From Halichoerus grypus (taxonomy: Eukaryota; Chordata; Mammalia; Carnivora; Phocidae), in the NCBI RefSeq assembly GCF_964656455.1, contig NC_135712.1:99424294-99488293 (forward strand): a DNA stretch of 64,000 nucleotides. The letters are read 5' to 3'. This document shows, piece after piece, positions 22,858 to 34,409 of the stretch. The translations under genes were made by a program, and so were the position numbers. The notes beneath the pieces were generated by a model, which saw only the letters and a list, made by a program, of their open reading frames with translations, was not told the origin of the DNA and did not search any database. The number at the start of each line of letters is the position of its first letter. Within the stretch, counting starts at the first letter, position 1.

Positions 22858-23140
22858 GAAAAGATATACCAACTTCTGGTTTCAGTTATGATAAGTAAAA
22901 AGCTTGGAAGTCATCATTCATATTCTCATAGAAACAACAAAATGCTGAACAAACTGAAAAATCAACAGCTATTCTTAGATCATTCAGAGAATTGATGTCA
23001 CAAGGCAAACACCCACCCCAAAAACTACAGATTATCAGTGAATACAGAGAATCACAGCTGTGATAAGGCACTGATTAGAGAATGACTACACAAGCCAAGG
23101 CTGGAAGAAAATATTTGCTAAACATTTATCTGATAAAGGA
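22858..23140 (+). mobile_element. Probable old L1, 5'UTR-like segment joined to ORF2
   Basis: 'TTCTCATAGAAACAACAAAA' and 'GAATACAGAGAATCACAGCT' resemble sequences I associate with old L1 5' regions. Clear ORF2 sequence ('GGAAGAAAATATTTGCTAAA') follows at about 23095. If right, everything between 5' UTR and ORF2 is missing. The 5'UTR assignment is uncertain; the ORF2 part is clear. Confidence 0.5.
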
Positions 23141-23145
23141 CTTCC

Positions 23146-23628
23146 TGATGGTTAATATTATGTGTCAACCTGACTGGGCTAAAGGATGCCCTAATAGCTA
23201 GTAAAACATTATTTCTGGGTATGATTGTGAGAGTGTTTCTCAAAGAGATTAGAATTTGAGTTGGCATATTGAGTAAAGACTGCCCTCACCTATGCGGTGG
23301 GCATCTCATCTATGAGGGCCTGAACAGAGCAAAAGGCAGAGAAAGTATGAATTCTCCCTCTGCTCGAGTTGGAACATCAACATTCTCCTTGCCCTAGACA
23401 CTGGCATCCTGGTTCTCATATCTTTAGACTTGGACCAGGACTTACACTATTAGCTCCCCTGGTTCTCAGGCCTTCAGATGTGGATGGAATTGTAGCAATG
23501 GCTTTCATATTTACCCAGTTTGTAGATGATGGATTATGGCTTGGCCTTCATAACTGCATAAGCCAATTCCTATAACACTTCCCCTCATATATCCTATTGG
23601 TTTGGTTTCTCTGAAAAATTCCAATGCA
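23146..23628 (-). mobile_element. MLT2-type LTR of ERVL (solo), antisense
   Basis: Opens with 'TGATGGTTAATATTATGTGT' and 'CAACCTGACTGGGCTAAAGG' and closes with 'CCTATTGGTTTGGTTTCTCT', the antisense of the MLT2 LTR ends. No internal retroviral sequence adjoins it, so it is a solo LTR. It interrupts an L1 ORF2 relic that resumes at 'TATCCAAAATATACAAAAAA'. The 5-bp target duplication is no longer clear. Confidence 0.88.
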
Positions 23629-23960
23629 AACGTATCCAAAATATACAAAAAAACTCTTTAACCTCAACATTAAAAAGATAATAAATAATTAAATAATGGA
23701 CAAATAACCTGAATGGCCAGCTCACTAAGAGGAATATAAAGATGGCAAATAAGCATTTGAAAAGGTATTCAACATCCTACGTCATTAGGGATCCTCAAAT
23801 TAAAACAATGAGATACCACTACACTATCATAATGGCTAAAATCTAAAACACTGACCATACCAAACACTGGCTAAGATATGGAGTAGCAAAACTCTGATCC
23901 ATTGCTGATGGAATATAAAATAGTACAGCCGCTTTGGAGGCAGTGTAGCAATTTTTTTTA
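23629..23960 (+). mobile_element. L1 ORF2 relic, continuation
   Basis: Continues the interrupted L1: 'AAATAAGCATTTGAAAAGGT', 'TCAAATTAAAACAATGAGAT' and 'ATTGCTGATGGAATATAAAA' are ORF2 3' landmarks. Confidence 0.85.
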
Positions 23961-24540
23961 GCATGTAGCATATAATTTACAATGTCAAGGAGCATTCTAT
24001 GGCTCCATCCTTCCTCATCCCCAGTTCTCTTCCTTCTGAGGAATCTACTTTTGTCTGACTCTCTACTATCTAACCCTGTATTTCTAAATACCATGCTGTT
24101 ATCTTTTATTTCTTTTTCAATTCAATTCAATTTTATTTCTTTTTCAATTTGAGTTGATTAAACAATGTGTTCTACTTTATAATTAGCAGTTTTACAGATC
24201 TGATAGAATGGTGGTATAAAATAGTGATACATATGTAGATAAACTAAGCAATCAGTAAAGTGAAGCAATTATTAACTGCTGATAAAACAAAGAGTAATAC
24301 ATACAAAAATGCACTGACAGCATAGTAGCGCCTTGATTTATCATGGCTTTATTATACTATAATATTTACATGTACAAAAAATGCAAAAACTGAGTATAAA
24401 TTCCACAAAAACAAAATTGTGCATAGCTGTATTAGGTACATATTACGAGGTTCAAGTATACGAGAACAAATCCTCAATTTAATTAGTAAGAAGTAAATTG
24501 AAAATAGCTAAGCCAATTCCCCAGTTTACTAATTTTAATC
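23961..24540. other. Unassigned; short direct repeat
   Basis: No family recognised. 'TTTTATTTCTTTTTCAATT' occurs twice with a 27-bp period (24104-24122 and 24131-24149). Confidence 0.5.
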
Positions 24541-24662
24541 TTTTTTAATTCAGTCTTTTATTTAAATTCTAGTTAGTTAACATATAGGGTAAAATTAGGT
24601 TTCAGGTGTAGAATTTAGTGATTTATCACTTACATATAAATAGCACCCAGTGCTCATTAGAA
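24541..24662 (-). mobile_element. Carnivore L1 3'-end fragment, antisense
   Basis: 'TTTAAATTCTAGTTAGTTAA', 'GGTTTCAGGTGTAGAATTTA' and 'GCACCCAGTGCTCATTAGA' match the antisense L1 terminus also seen at 1.26 kb and 58.0 kb. Confidence 0.9.
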
Positions 24663-24689
24663 CTTAGCTGAGAGACTCTCTTTTGTCAG

Positions 24690-25010
24690 TGAAATGTGGG
24701 TGGTAGCCGCAATGGGCCATTTCTGAGCCTAGATCTTCAAAGGCACTGTGTGTTCTGCTCCTCTTCTACTTCTATTTCCACGATAAGAATAGGCCCTGGA
24801 TAGCCTGCTGATCTAGAAGAATGAAAGATCAGAGCAGACCTGTACTCAATCCACAATTTGGAGCAGAGCCCAGGCAGGTCTAGCTTAGATCAGGTGAACT
24901 CCACCCAATCCTCATATAGATGGAGAAAGCATGCTTCGTTTCAATTTCCCCTTAAGTTTTTAGGTGATTTATTTCACAGTTTTACTGTAGCCTCAGATTT
25001 TTTTGTGTTG
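24690..25010 (+). mobile_element. MLT1-type MaLR LTR remnant
   Basis: 'TTTGGAGCAGAGCCCAGGCA', then 'TAGATCAGGTGAACTCCACC', and the general order of blocks resemble the 3' half of MLT1 LTRs. Strongly diverged; ends uncertain. Confidence 0.55.
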
Positions 25011-25529
25011 GGAATTTCTACAAATATCTGTTCATCCTCAGCTCTCCATTCTTATCTATGAGTTAGGCAACAGATGTTGTTTAGAACCCATATGTCTGTT
25101 TTGGGAGAGGGACTGAAGGATCTGACTCCTAGTGGGATTCACTGTTGTGTCACAAAGCCGATGATGATTTGTCTGTCAGTCAAGCTTCTCCAAACATGAA
25201 TTTTACTAGACCTTTTCTATTTGAAGAGTCATTTTAATTAGGGACACATTTAATTAAAGACACATACCTCCTAGGAGGTATAAAAATCCCTGCTAGCATC
25301 CAAGAAGCCAGTACTTGATATGGCTAAGGACCTCATATTCAGCGTGCAGACTTCCATTCTATCCCCATCTTTCCATTAAGGTGTCTTTCTCTTAATGAAA
25401 CTAACGTCTTCATTAGTCCTTCTAGTTTACTTTCCCTAGAAAGATTATGTCCTATCATGCCATGTGGTGCAGTTGTTTTGCTGGGCAGGAATAAAAAACA
25501 GAACCTAGTGTTTAACTACATTTTATGCA
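25011..25529. other. Unassigned sequence with an 18-bp palindrome
   Basis: No family recognised. Contains the palindrome and TATA-like motif at 25264-25286. Confidence 0.5.
25264..25286. promoter_or_regulatory. 18-bp perfect palindrome overlapping a TATA-like motif
   Basis: 'ATACCTCCTAGGAGGTAT' is its own reverse complement (25264-25281) and runs into TATAAAAA (25279-25286). It could be a decayed LTR promoter or chance. No transcription unit downstream is recognisable. Confidence 0.35.
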
Positions 25530-25680
25530 ATCTTTATTAGTAATAATATCAACAAGCACTTATATAGCTATAACTACATGTGACTCTTTTGAGGATTTTA
25601 TACATATTCTCCTTTAATTCTTCCAACAACTCCTTGTGTTAGGTACTATTATTACTCCAATTTACAGATGAGGTGGACAC
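25530..25680 (-). mobile_element. MIR, antisense
   Basis: 'TTCTTCCAACAACTCCTTGT', 'GGTACTATTATTACTCCAAT' and 'TTACAGATGAGGTGGACAC' follow the MIR core in antisense. Confidence 0.75.
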
Positions 25681-28600
25681 AAATACCATTCTTGTTCTCC
25701 TCATGCAGTAACCAATCACCCACCTTCTTTGTAGCTTTCCAAAATGTAATACTTCATATTTTTATATTCTTTGTTTTTGTATGCTTGTTATGTTTTTGCA
25801 AAAAAGAACATATATACTTTTTAATTCTGACATTGTTAGCTAAGTGTATTTACTAACTAAACTGGATGTAGCTCTCTAAATTAATACAGTATATCACCTC
25901 TTTGTAGTTGTACTGAATTTAATAAAAATGCTTGGTTTGGGTAGCAAATAAATCAGCAAGATTGTTGCAAGGTATTCAGGAAATCTGTTAGACACTGGGT
26001 CTTGAAGTGACATAAAGTAGAAAATGAGTAATTATGTAAGTATGTAACCCATCAGCAGTATTATTCTTTGCCTGTATTTCCAAAATGTATGAAGCATTCC
26101 ATGGCTGGAGATTTTGCTTCTCTGTACATAGAGTATCTATCCTATTCTGTGCATACTGTTGGCTAGCGATGCAGTATTGGTGGCATGATTTGCATTTTAA
26201 TCTGGTAGCATGTCCATCTCAGTGATAAAGTCAGCTCTAACTGGTTCCATGATACAGCTTGCCCTTCGTGGCTCTATGATTCAGGGGTTTGTCGTGCTTT
26301 AGTAAAACCCGTCTGGCCTGCTGTCTGTAATATACAGAGGCAGCAGGTAATTAATGTTATTGATGGTGCTCATTTACATTGCATTTTTCTATCATGCTCT
26401 TTGCTAAAGTAGAATGGGACTTCACATATGAATTCTTTATAGAAATCTTATAATCTTCCTTTTCACAATCCATTACTACTTTTTAGTACCTCTAGAAAAT
26501 GTATTTTACTATATGTATTTTTACATATATTCTAAGGTCACAATAGACATTCTTTTATTCACTCTGAGAAATGGTGATGAATGTTTTCCAGACAAACTTT
26601 CATGTACCCGATAGTTAACTTTTTTAATTGCTCAGTTTATCAGAGAATATAGTAAAGGTCCTTCAAAAAGGAATCAAATTGACTTCGGATGAAAAAGAAA
26701 CATTTTGGATGGTATTTGGTATAAATTAACTATTCCTGAATAGTATAATTTTGAAAGTTTCCCAAGAGACTGCTCTGATTCTAAATTGGAAAACACCTTA
26801 TGTAGTTGATAGTAGAGCTTGTGTTGAATTAAAACCTCAATAAAATGCAAATGTAACAGGTGCTATCTGAAGCAACCCAGTTCAAAATCAAGTCTCATCT
26901 TATACATGGCACAGAATTACTTACATAGTATTAGTATTTATCAAATATAGATATTTTGATTGCTGAACACTTCTCTAGCACACTAGAGAAGATCTTAGTT
27001 CATATCTTGTGGTTCCTTTAATATGCTGCTTCAGTGTTTGTATTCATTGCAAAACAGTATTTCCAAAGAGAAGAAACTATGTCATAAGATTCATGCTGTT
27101 CATAAGAATATGTTTACTTCAAAAATAACTCTGTATCACAGGCCTGCTAATTCTGCAGGATAAAATGACAGTCATTGCAAACTGGCAAGAAGTAGTAAAA
27201 AAAAAAAAAGTATGATGTTCCATAATAATGTTAAGATACTGCATTTCTGGTTTATTTCAAGTTGGCATTCTTATTGGCATTATTTTATACATGCATATCT
27301 AGAGATATACTAATGAAAACCACAGCTATCCTTTCCAAATATGCACAAAGGAGTAGACTTAAGACATGCCAAATTATTCTACATGCTTTATGTGGCATTC
27401 CATGAATTCTGATTAAATTATAATGAGAATAATTTTTAATTACCAAATTTTCATATATTCATAATTGTTCTTCTTTATCATGAAATTAGATGAACTATAT
27501 CAATATATTTTATTTATATATTTATTATTTTATTTATATGTATTTTTATATTTCTTAGTTTCTTAGTGCATATGTGAAATTTCTCATGCTTCTATTTATG
27601 CTGTCAAAAGATGGTATCAGGCAAAATTTTAGAAATTTGTTATTGAGTCCATAATTAGTAGAAGCATCTTAGGTTCGCAAAGGAATGCTCCATAGACAAG
27701 GTACGCCTGCTTACTTACACATGGGACAAAATAGGATAGAACATGGACAGGACATGACGTATTCTACTGAAAGACCCTAAAGACACTGGTTGAAGTGCAG
27801 TCAACCATACAGCATCATACTAGACAAGATAAACAGTGGGACAGACTGCATACGATAGAAAGCCTATAATGATTTCTTTTCATAATGTGTGGTTATCCAC
27901 AGTGAAAACAAAAATGTAGGGAAAGGAGATGGAATGTAGAATATTAGGCCGTTTAGAAGAAATGGATATGGAACAGGGGTGTGTAGCCTCTGTATTTAAC
28001 TTCTGCTAGTGACAGGTCATTTATAAGGGGTTCATCTGCTATGCCAGGAACCTAGTTAGGAAATAAACCTCACTGATGCTTCACAGTTTCTAGTGTCTGG
28101 GAACTTTAGCCATGATGAAGACAATCTATAATACTAATGACTTGGAACAATTTATAAAGTTTATGAAGTTGAGACAATGACTCTATTTTTTATATTTATA
28201 TGTGTGTGTGTGTATACACACATTTTATATATGTAAATAGTAAGCAAACCTCCTGCATCTACCATAGTACCTTGCTCTTAATAATTGCTCAATAATTGCA
28301 CATTGATTAACTGGCATTTTCATTACCACATAATCTCTAAAATATTGCCAGTTATAAAGATGTAATTATTTTGTGTTTTGCACATTAAGGTATATAACAT
28401 ATTTTTAAGTAGTAGGTAAATGATCTTACTGTTATCATTGTTATTCATGTTGATTTTGAATACTCTAAACTTTCTATACCAACTCTGATTAGCTTTATAT
28501 AAATATTATCTACTCTGTTCACTTTCCTTGACAAAGAAGTGAAATTTAACAATTATACTTTCACTTTTGAAGCAAATTTTCACAAAAATATTTAATAAAA

Positions 28601-29330
28601 TGACAACTTACTGAGTGGATGCTAAACCACCGAATAAGAAATTGAGACACCTCTGGATGAGTTAATAAATGTAACACAAGTTTTGCAAAAATAAAATTTT
28701 TTTGATAACTTGACAGAGAAAAAAACTGAAGAATCAATATAGAAATTTTGAGCTCAAGACCAGCTGATATAAGTGAGTTTACATGAGAAATATTCCTAAG
28801 AGTATACTGAAGAGTTAGATTGTAATTCTTGGTAAATGACAGTGGTAAGAATTTATATTGAGAGAATCTTCATTGAATTTCTAGTTCATTCATTCTGGGT
28901 TATTTTGTTTTCTTTTGTTTTGTTTTAATTCAACGTATTTCTACAAACTTTTCAAAATAGGATTATTTTCTCAATTCTATTGTTTTCTTCCATTATGGTT
29001 ATCTTTGTTCCACAGGAAATCCTAAATTTATTATTGGATTTAAAATAAAGATGTTTTTGACTATTGTTGTTAAAGTATATATTAAAGAATTTCTTAATCG
29101 TCTTCTGAATGTGAGATTAAAAAATTTTGTTTGGGTTCATAAATATATGTGTTAAAGCATAGTTATGCATTGTACATGTCTTAATTTCACAAGAAATATG
29201 TGTTTATTAAAACAATCAGCAAAATGATAAGAGCAAAAATATAAAACATTGAAAATGCAATTATTCAGAGACAGATTTTTTTTTCTACATAGATTTTTCA
29301 ACATTTTTCTCTGTCCCTTAGCTGAACATC
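25681..29330. other. Long AT-rich unique stretch
   Basis: About 3.6 kb with no repeat I can name. A (TG)n/(CA)n dyad lies at 28198-28225 and a TTTAT-rich tract near 27500-27560. The part from 26150 to 26420 is less AT-rich and contains 'GGTAATTAATGTTATTGATG', homeodomain-like motifs sometimes seen in conserved non-coding elements. Conservation cannot be judged from one sequence. Confidence 0.45.
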
Positions 29331-29334
29331 TATG

Positions 29335-29945
29335 GCTACAAATCAGCATTTGTTATATACTGCTGAGTAACAAATTATCCCCCAAACCTAACTGCTTAAA
29401 ACAGCAAACATTTATTCTCTCACAGTTGCTGTGAATCAGGAATCTTGGGGCAACTTAGCTGGGCCCCTCACCTCGGCTCTCTCAGAAAGCTATAATCAGA
29501 GCTGTGTGTATGGCTGTGGTCTATACCAAGGTGCACCAGAGAAGATCCATTTCCAATGTCTTTCACGTGGTGGTTGGCCAGAGCTATCAGTCCCTTGCCA
29601 CATGGGTCACTCTTTAGAAAAACTTATAGCACAAAAACTCACTTCCTTCATAGCAAGCAAGAAAATGAGAGAGCCCAACATGAAGCCATCATTTCCTTTT
29701 TGTGACTTAATGTTTTTTGTTTTTGTTTTACTTCTAATAACTTTATTTTCATATCAAAAATTATGGAACATTTTTTTGAAATGTTCATGGAATGTTTTGG
29801 AATATAAGGAATAACCTAGTGTTGAAGTGACATCCATAATTCTTGCCTCATTCCATTCATTGGAAGTGATTCTGGCCACATTTGAGGACAGAGTATTATA
29901 CGAGGGTGTGAAATGGAGCCACTGGGAGCCATCTTGGACACTCTT
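29335..29945 (-). mobile_element. MLT1-type MaLR LTR, antisense, interrupted
   Basis: 'TATACTGCTGAGTAACAAAT', 'TAACTGCTTAAAACAGCAAA' and 'CATTTATTCTCTCACAGTTG' are the antisense LTR 3' end. 'TGCCTCATTCCATTCATTGG' and 'GGAGCCATCTTGGA' mark its other end. About 100 bp of T-rich sequence (29715-29815) interrupts it. The 127-codon ORF at 29431-29814 lies inside this LTR and is not a gene. Confidence 0.78.
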
Positions 29946-29984
29946 TCTCTCTCTCAATAAATCAGGTTCTGGAGACTGGGCCAA

Positions 29985-30660
29985 CAACATCAATTACCAA
30001 CCCACCCTTTCTCCTATCTGCTATAAAACTGGAAAAGCGAAGAAGTACTTAGAGTTAGTAGTGTTAATGCCAAAGTTTCAGTCAATGGCATGTGGGTAGA
30101 ATTCTGCTTGGAGATTCTGGAAAAACTTTTGCTTTTTTTATACAAGGAGAGATATGTGGATAAAACTACCCTGTTCTCTCTTACTCCTCTTGAAAGTGGA
30201 TATGATATCTGGGGCTTTAGAAACCATCTCAGGAGTATAAGCATTATGGGAGATTCCACACACTAAAGAAGGTAGAGCAGGAAAAAAGAAGCAACCAATG
30301 CCTCTGGTGATCATCAACCTTAATACTGTGGAAGAAGCACAAACGGCGACACCCTTGTTAAGTGAATAAAATAAACCCTTCTTGGAAAAATGAAGGGGGG
30401 GAAATCAGAGGGGGAGACAAACCATGAGAGACTATGGACTCTGAGAAACAAACTGAGGGTTCTAGAGGGGAGGGGGGTGGGGGGATGGGTTAGCCTGGTG
30501 ATGGGTATTAAGGAGGGCACATACTGCATGGAGCGCTGGGTGTTATATGCAAACAATGAATCATGGAACACTACATCAAAAACTAATGATGTAATGTATG
30601 GTGATTAACATAACATAATAAAATAAAATAAAATAAACCCTTCTTTGTTTAGGCAACTCT
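29985..30660 (+). mobile_element. Possible LTR remnant, split by a young L1
   Basis: 'GGTAGAGCAGGAAAAAAGAA' followed by 'AAAATAAACCCTTCTT' has the look of an LTR R/U5 region with a polyadenylation signal. I cannot name the family. The L1 at 30384-30628 sits within it. Confidence 0.35.
30384..30628 (+). mobile_element. Young carnivore L1, 3' UTR fragment
   Basis: Begins 'GGAAAAATGAAGGGGGGGAA' and runs through 'CTGAGGGTTCTAGAGGGG' to 'AACATAACATAATAAAATAA'. Perfect 17-bp duplication 'TAAAATAAACCCTTCTT' at 30367-30383 and 30629-30645. The 5' truncation falls where the L1 3' UTR switches from its upstream to its terminal block (compare 13.8 kb). ORFs here are L1 3' UTR translations. Confidence 0.97.
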
Positions 30661-30869
30661 GCCATGTCTTTCTAATTAATTCCAATCGCCTTTCCAATTG
30701 ATAAAATATATTTTACATTAAGTGGGACCATACCGCACAAAATATTTACCAGCATCCTTTATTTTAATTCAACAGTATTAATATTCTCATTTTAATGAAT
30801 GCACATTTTTCACCAAAGTGATATGCCATGGCTTAGGGTCCCATTGTTCTTGTGTGATGTCAACTTTCT

Positions 30870-31070
30870 TTTTTCTTTTTCTTTTTTTAAGATTTTATTT
30901 ATTTATTTGACAGAGAGAGAGTGAGCACACAAGCAGGGGGAGAGGCAGGCAGAGGGAGAAGCAGGCTCCCCGCCGAGCAAGGAGCCTGATGTGGCCTCGA
31001 TCCCAGGACCGCAGGATCATGACCTGAGCCGAAAGCAGAGGCTTAACCGACTGAGCCACCCAGGTACTCC
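30870..31070 (-). mobile_element. SINEC, antisense
   Basis: Antisense SINE with a 15-bp duplication, one mismatch: 'TGATGTCAACTTTCT' (30855-30869) and 'TGATGTCAACCTTCT' (31071-31085). Confidence 0.97.
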
Positions 31071-31089
31071 TGATGTCAACCTTCTGCTA

Positions 31090-31460
31090 ATAAAAACAAA
31101 ACTTTAATAAAATTCCAGTAGCTTAATCATGACTAATATCCTTAAGAGCTTACCTGAGATAAAATTTTAGAAGGAGCATTACTGGGTCAACAATAGGAAC
31201 ATTTTAAAGTTTATTTTGTTTTGTTTGTGTTTTGGTGTTTGGTCAACACATGACAGGTAAGGCAGCAGAAATTATGTGCCTTTTACACTCACAAAATTGG
31301 TATAGAAAAGAACCATTTCACAATTTCTTCTAGCATAATTATTCACTGTCATGTTATAATCAATGTATAATATGACCACTAATTATTTTATTTTGCATAT
31401 TTCTGATTTCTTGTGATGCTCGACTTTGTATAGTGTTTTATATTAATTTTATAACTTTTC
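31090..31460 (-). mobile_element. Ancient L1 relic, antisense
   Basis: 'GAGCATTACTGGGTCAACAA', 'GGAACATTTTAAAG' and 'TTTTGCATATTTCTGATTTC' follow the antisense order of old L1 ORF2/3' sequence. A T/G-rich insertion interrupts it near 31210-31245. Confidence 0.55.
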
Positions 31461-32813
31461 TATTTATGCTCCCTATCTACTCTAATTTGGAGTATACCTC
31501 CCTTCTGATTCTCCTATAATATATTGTTATGTATTAGAGATTAATAAATATTTATATTAAAATATGATTCCTCTCCTTGTTATTTTGATATAAATTTTGT
31601 ATGTCTTTGGGAACTAATACAATCAAATGGCATTTTTAGCATATATGGTTTCAGATACTGGTATCATTAAAAAAGAGATTATACAGACATCTACATTAAT
31701 AAAAATCAAAAACAACCTTTACTTTATCATATATGTATATATGATATACACATAGAAAATTTTAATTAGTTCAGAACTTATTTTGGTATAATGTGTGAGG
31801 TAAGTATTATGTTAATTTTTGTTTCCAAAAGTTAGCAAATTATGTAAGTCATCAATTGACAAATCTACCTTTTCTATAGAGATGACATACTAACATTATG
31901 CAGATTAATATAACAGACAAAAAACATGGCTAAATAGTTATTTTCTTCACAACAATCCATCTACACACACAAAATTTATCTATTAACTATAGCTACCGAT
32001 TTTTTCATGTTAATCTTTCAACCCTGTTCTATTAATTTGTTATATTGTCTTTTCTGAGCTTGTAGCAAAGTATTCATCAATCAGTTTAAAATTATTAAAA
32101 TATTGTTTCATCTAGCCAGAAACTAGATATATTGTTCCATTGTACTGTATTGTATCCAGAAACTAGATAGAGTATTCACATTTTGTGTGCTGCTTCATAC
32201 TTGTTCAGAGTAAGTTCTCGCACTTCTATTTCCAAATAAAGTTAATAGTTTGTGAATATGCTTTCTTACTGAACACTCTTATTAATAATAATAATTTTTT
32301 TCTAGTTGACTTACTTAGATTTTTATTGTTATAAAATTAAACAACCTATACATGATTAAAATATTATCGCCTTGTTAAGAGTAGATAATTTTTACATTTA
32401 TATTGTTTTTATTGCATTGCTTTGAACACAGCAAAATGTCCCTGTATATCATCTTCTTCTGAATTTTAATGATAATGACTTTAATGTTTAACAATTACAT
32501 TTGAGAGTGGCTGTTGATTACTACAGTATTAGGACATATTAAAGAATTATCTTACCATTTTAATGAGAGTTTTAAGCAGGGTTGTGAATTAACTCTTATT
32601 TTTATCATCTACTAACTTTATTTCTATGTAATTATTTGATGTTTTACCTTTTTCTATTGCCCTATTAATATAATTGGTAGTAAATTTTTTTACATTTAAC
32701 TATCCTGCATCTGAAATACATTTCACTTGCTCTATTCTACCTTTTAAAATTACTATTTTTCTTTTTTCTGAGTTTTATTATAATGTTTAGCCACATATTC
32801 TTTACCTAAGTGC
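31461..32813. other. AT-rich sequence, nothing recognised
   Basis: No identifiable element. A repeated 'CCAGAAACTAGATA' near 32115 and 32157 is a small local duplication. Confidence 0.5.
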
Positions 32814-32847
32814 TCTATTTATTTATTTATTTATTTATTTATTTACT
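32814..32847. repeat. (TTTA)n microsatellite
   Basis: About eight ATTT units in a row. Confidence 0.95.
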
Positions 32848-32934
32848 TTTTACCTGAGTTAGTTTTTTATATAGGCCTTATGCTGAATGCTTTTCATATA
32901 CTTAATGTTCTTAAAATACTGTTGATAAATTGAA

Positions 32935-33055
32935 TTTTATCCAAGGCATGTAAGGAATGTTAGACATCAGAAAACACAGATTGATGTAACACCCACATTA
33001 ATAAATTGAACAAGAAAAAACATACTAATATCTCAAACATGCAGATAAAAAAATG
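32935..33055 (+). mobile_element. L1 ORF2 fragment, sense
   Basis: 'CCAAGGCATGTAAGGAATGT' followed by 'CACCCACATTAATAAATTGA' and 'CATGCAGATAAAAAAATG' matches the reverse-transcriptase region of ORF2. It stops where GC-rich sequence begins. Confidence 0.75.
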
Positions 33056-33059
33056 AAAT

Positions 33060-33700
33060 ACAACACTAAGGCAAGGAAGAGCCAGACGTGCAGGGAGAAG
33101 CCCAGGTCCCCCTCCTGCCAGCAGGACATAGAATGACACATCATACTATGGTTCTAGGGCAGAACCATCTATCCATCTTCTTGTCCCATGGGCAAGCCAC
33201 CCTTAACCCACGAGGATGGTAAGTCTAAAGGGAATATAATCTCTTCACCAGGAAGTTCTCCTGAGCTGGGTCAGGGGTGAGCGAGAAGCTGGCCCTAGCA
33301 GAGTCATTCACCAAAACTGGGACGCTGGCAGCCTTGGACAGCAAAGACTACCTGCCCTGAGACCGCCATCTTCCTCTGTGCCAGAGTCCAGGCCCCCAGT
33401 GGGGATAGGCAACTGCAGTACGCGGCCTCTCCTTCCTTACTGGTGCAATTTGTTTGCTGCCCTAGAGGAGAGTGGCAATTGTCTTGGTGCAGGGCCTGGT
33501 GTATGAAGTCAGGCTAAGCCAGAGGAACATGAGTAGGTGAGGGTGGTGGGAAAGGATGTGGGGAGCAGGCCACCAAGAATCCAACTCAAGGAGGTGGAGA
33601 GGTGGTGGGAGGTAGGATGACAAGTGAACCGAAGCTTCAAGCCACTCCTCACACACTTCCTCAAACTCCTATATATGTTTCATCTTCCAACAGACCTGAC
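33060..33700. other. GC-rich island, unassigned
   Basis: About 640 bp clearly richer in GC than its surroundings, with no repeat identity I can give. On the minus strand AAGATGGCGGTC (33361-33372) resembles the YY1/TISU-type motif common in L1 5' UTRs and housekeeping promoters. A related 'CAAGATGGCAGCCACAGATC' lies at 33738-33757. It could be an L1 5' UTR, a retrocopy or an old promoter. Open frames are short and unrecognised. Confidence 0.4.
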
Positions 33701-33959
33701 AAATCATAAATTCAAAGATAAAATCATTAAGGATTTCAAGATGGCAGCCACAGATCACTAAACCCCAAGCACAGAGTCTTATGAGACTGCACTGGTCTCA
33801 CCATGAAGCCAGCATATCTTATTACCAGGATGACCGTGAAACGGGAGTTTACTTTCACTTTTTCACTCACCAATGTGTCCTATTTTAGAGAACAAAGTAG
33901 ATGGCCAATGTACAATTGAACAATTGTACTTCTATTAAACATCCAAAAGATATTTAACA

Positions 33960-34380
33960 AATGCATTTTTATAAGAATTCATGTACCGGATATCCACTGT
34001 CGCATTATGTATGGTGGTACAATACTAGAACCCACCTCAATGTACATCAATAGTTAAGAATGAATACGACAAACATACGGATGCACTTTATGGAGGTTTA
34101 CACAACAGATGTGGCAGCCATAGAAACATGAATAGATCAGAAAATCGCAATAGTTAATGGAGAAAAATGAGACACAGAATAAGATATATAAAACAATACC
34201 ATTCGTGTTAGTTTAAAATTATGTGTATGCAATACAAAAAATTACATGTATGCGGACAAAAAGAGACTGAAATAGATTTAAGTGGTTGCCTCTGGGGTGC
34301 AAGAATATAGAGAATGGGGTATGGATATAAAATGAATGTATGAAAAGGAAAGGGAAGAGGAGGGAAGAGAAAGAAAACTG
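33960..34380 (+). mobile_element. Old L1/HAL1-like 3' fragment
   Basis: 'CTCAATGTACATCAATAGTT', 'ACAATACCATTCGTGTTAGT' and 'AAGTGGTTGCCTCTGGGGTG' match, in order, the 3' part of old LINE copies. Confidence 0.5.
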
Positions 34381-34409
34381 AAACTGGGAGAAAGACCTCA
34401 GAGGTAAAG

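Noticed and set aside
29431..29814. 127-codon ORF
   Set aside because: It lies inside an antisense MLT1-type LTR and has no domain. The ends are set by chance stops.
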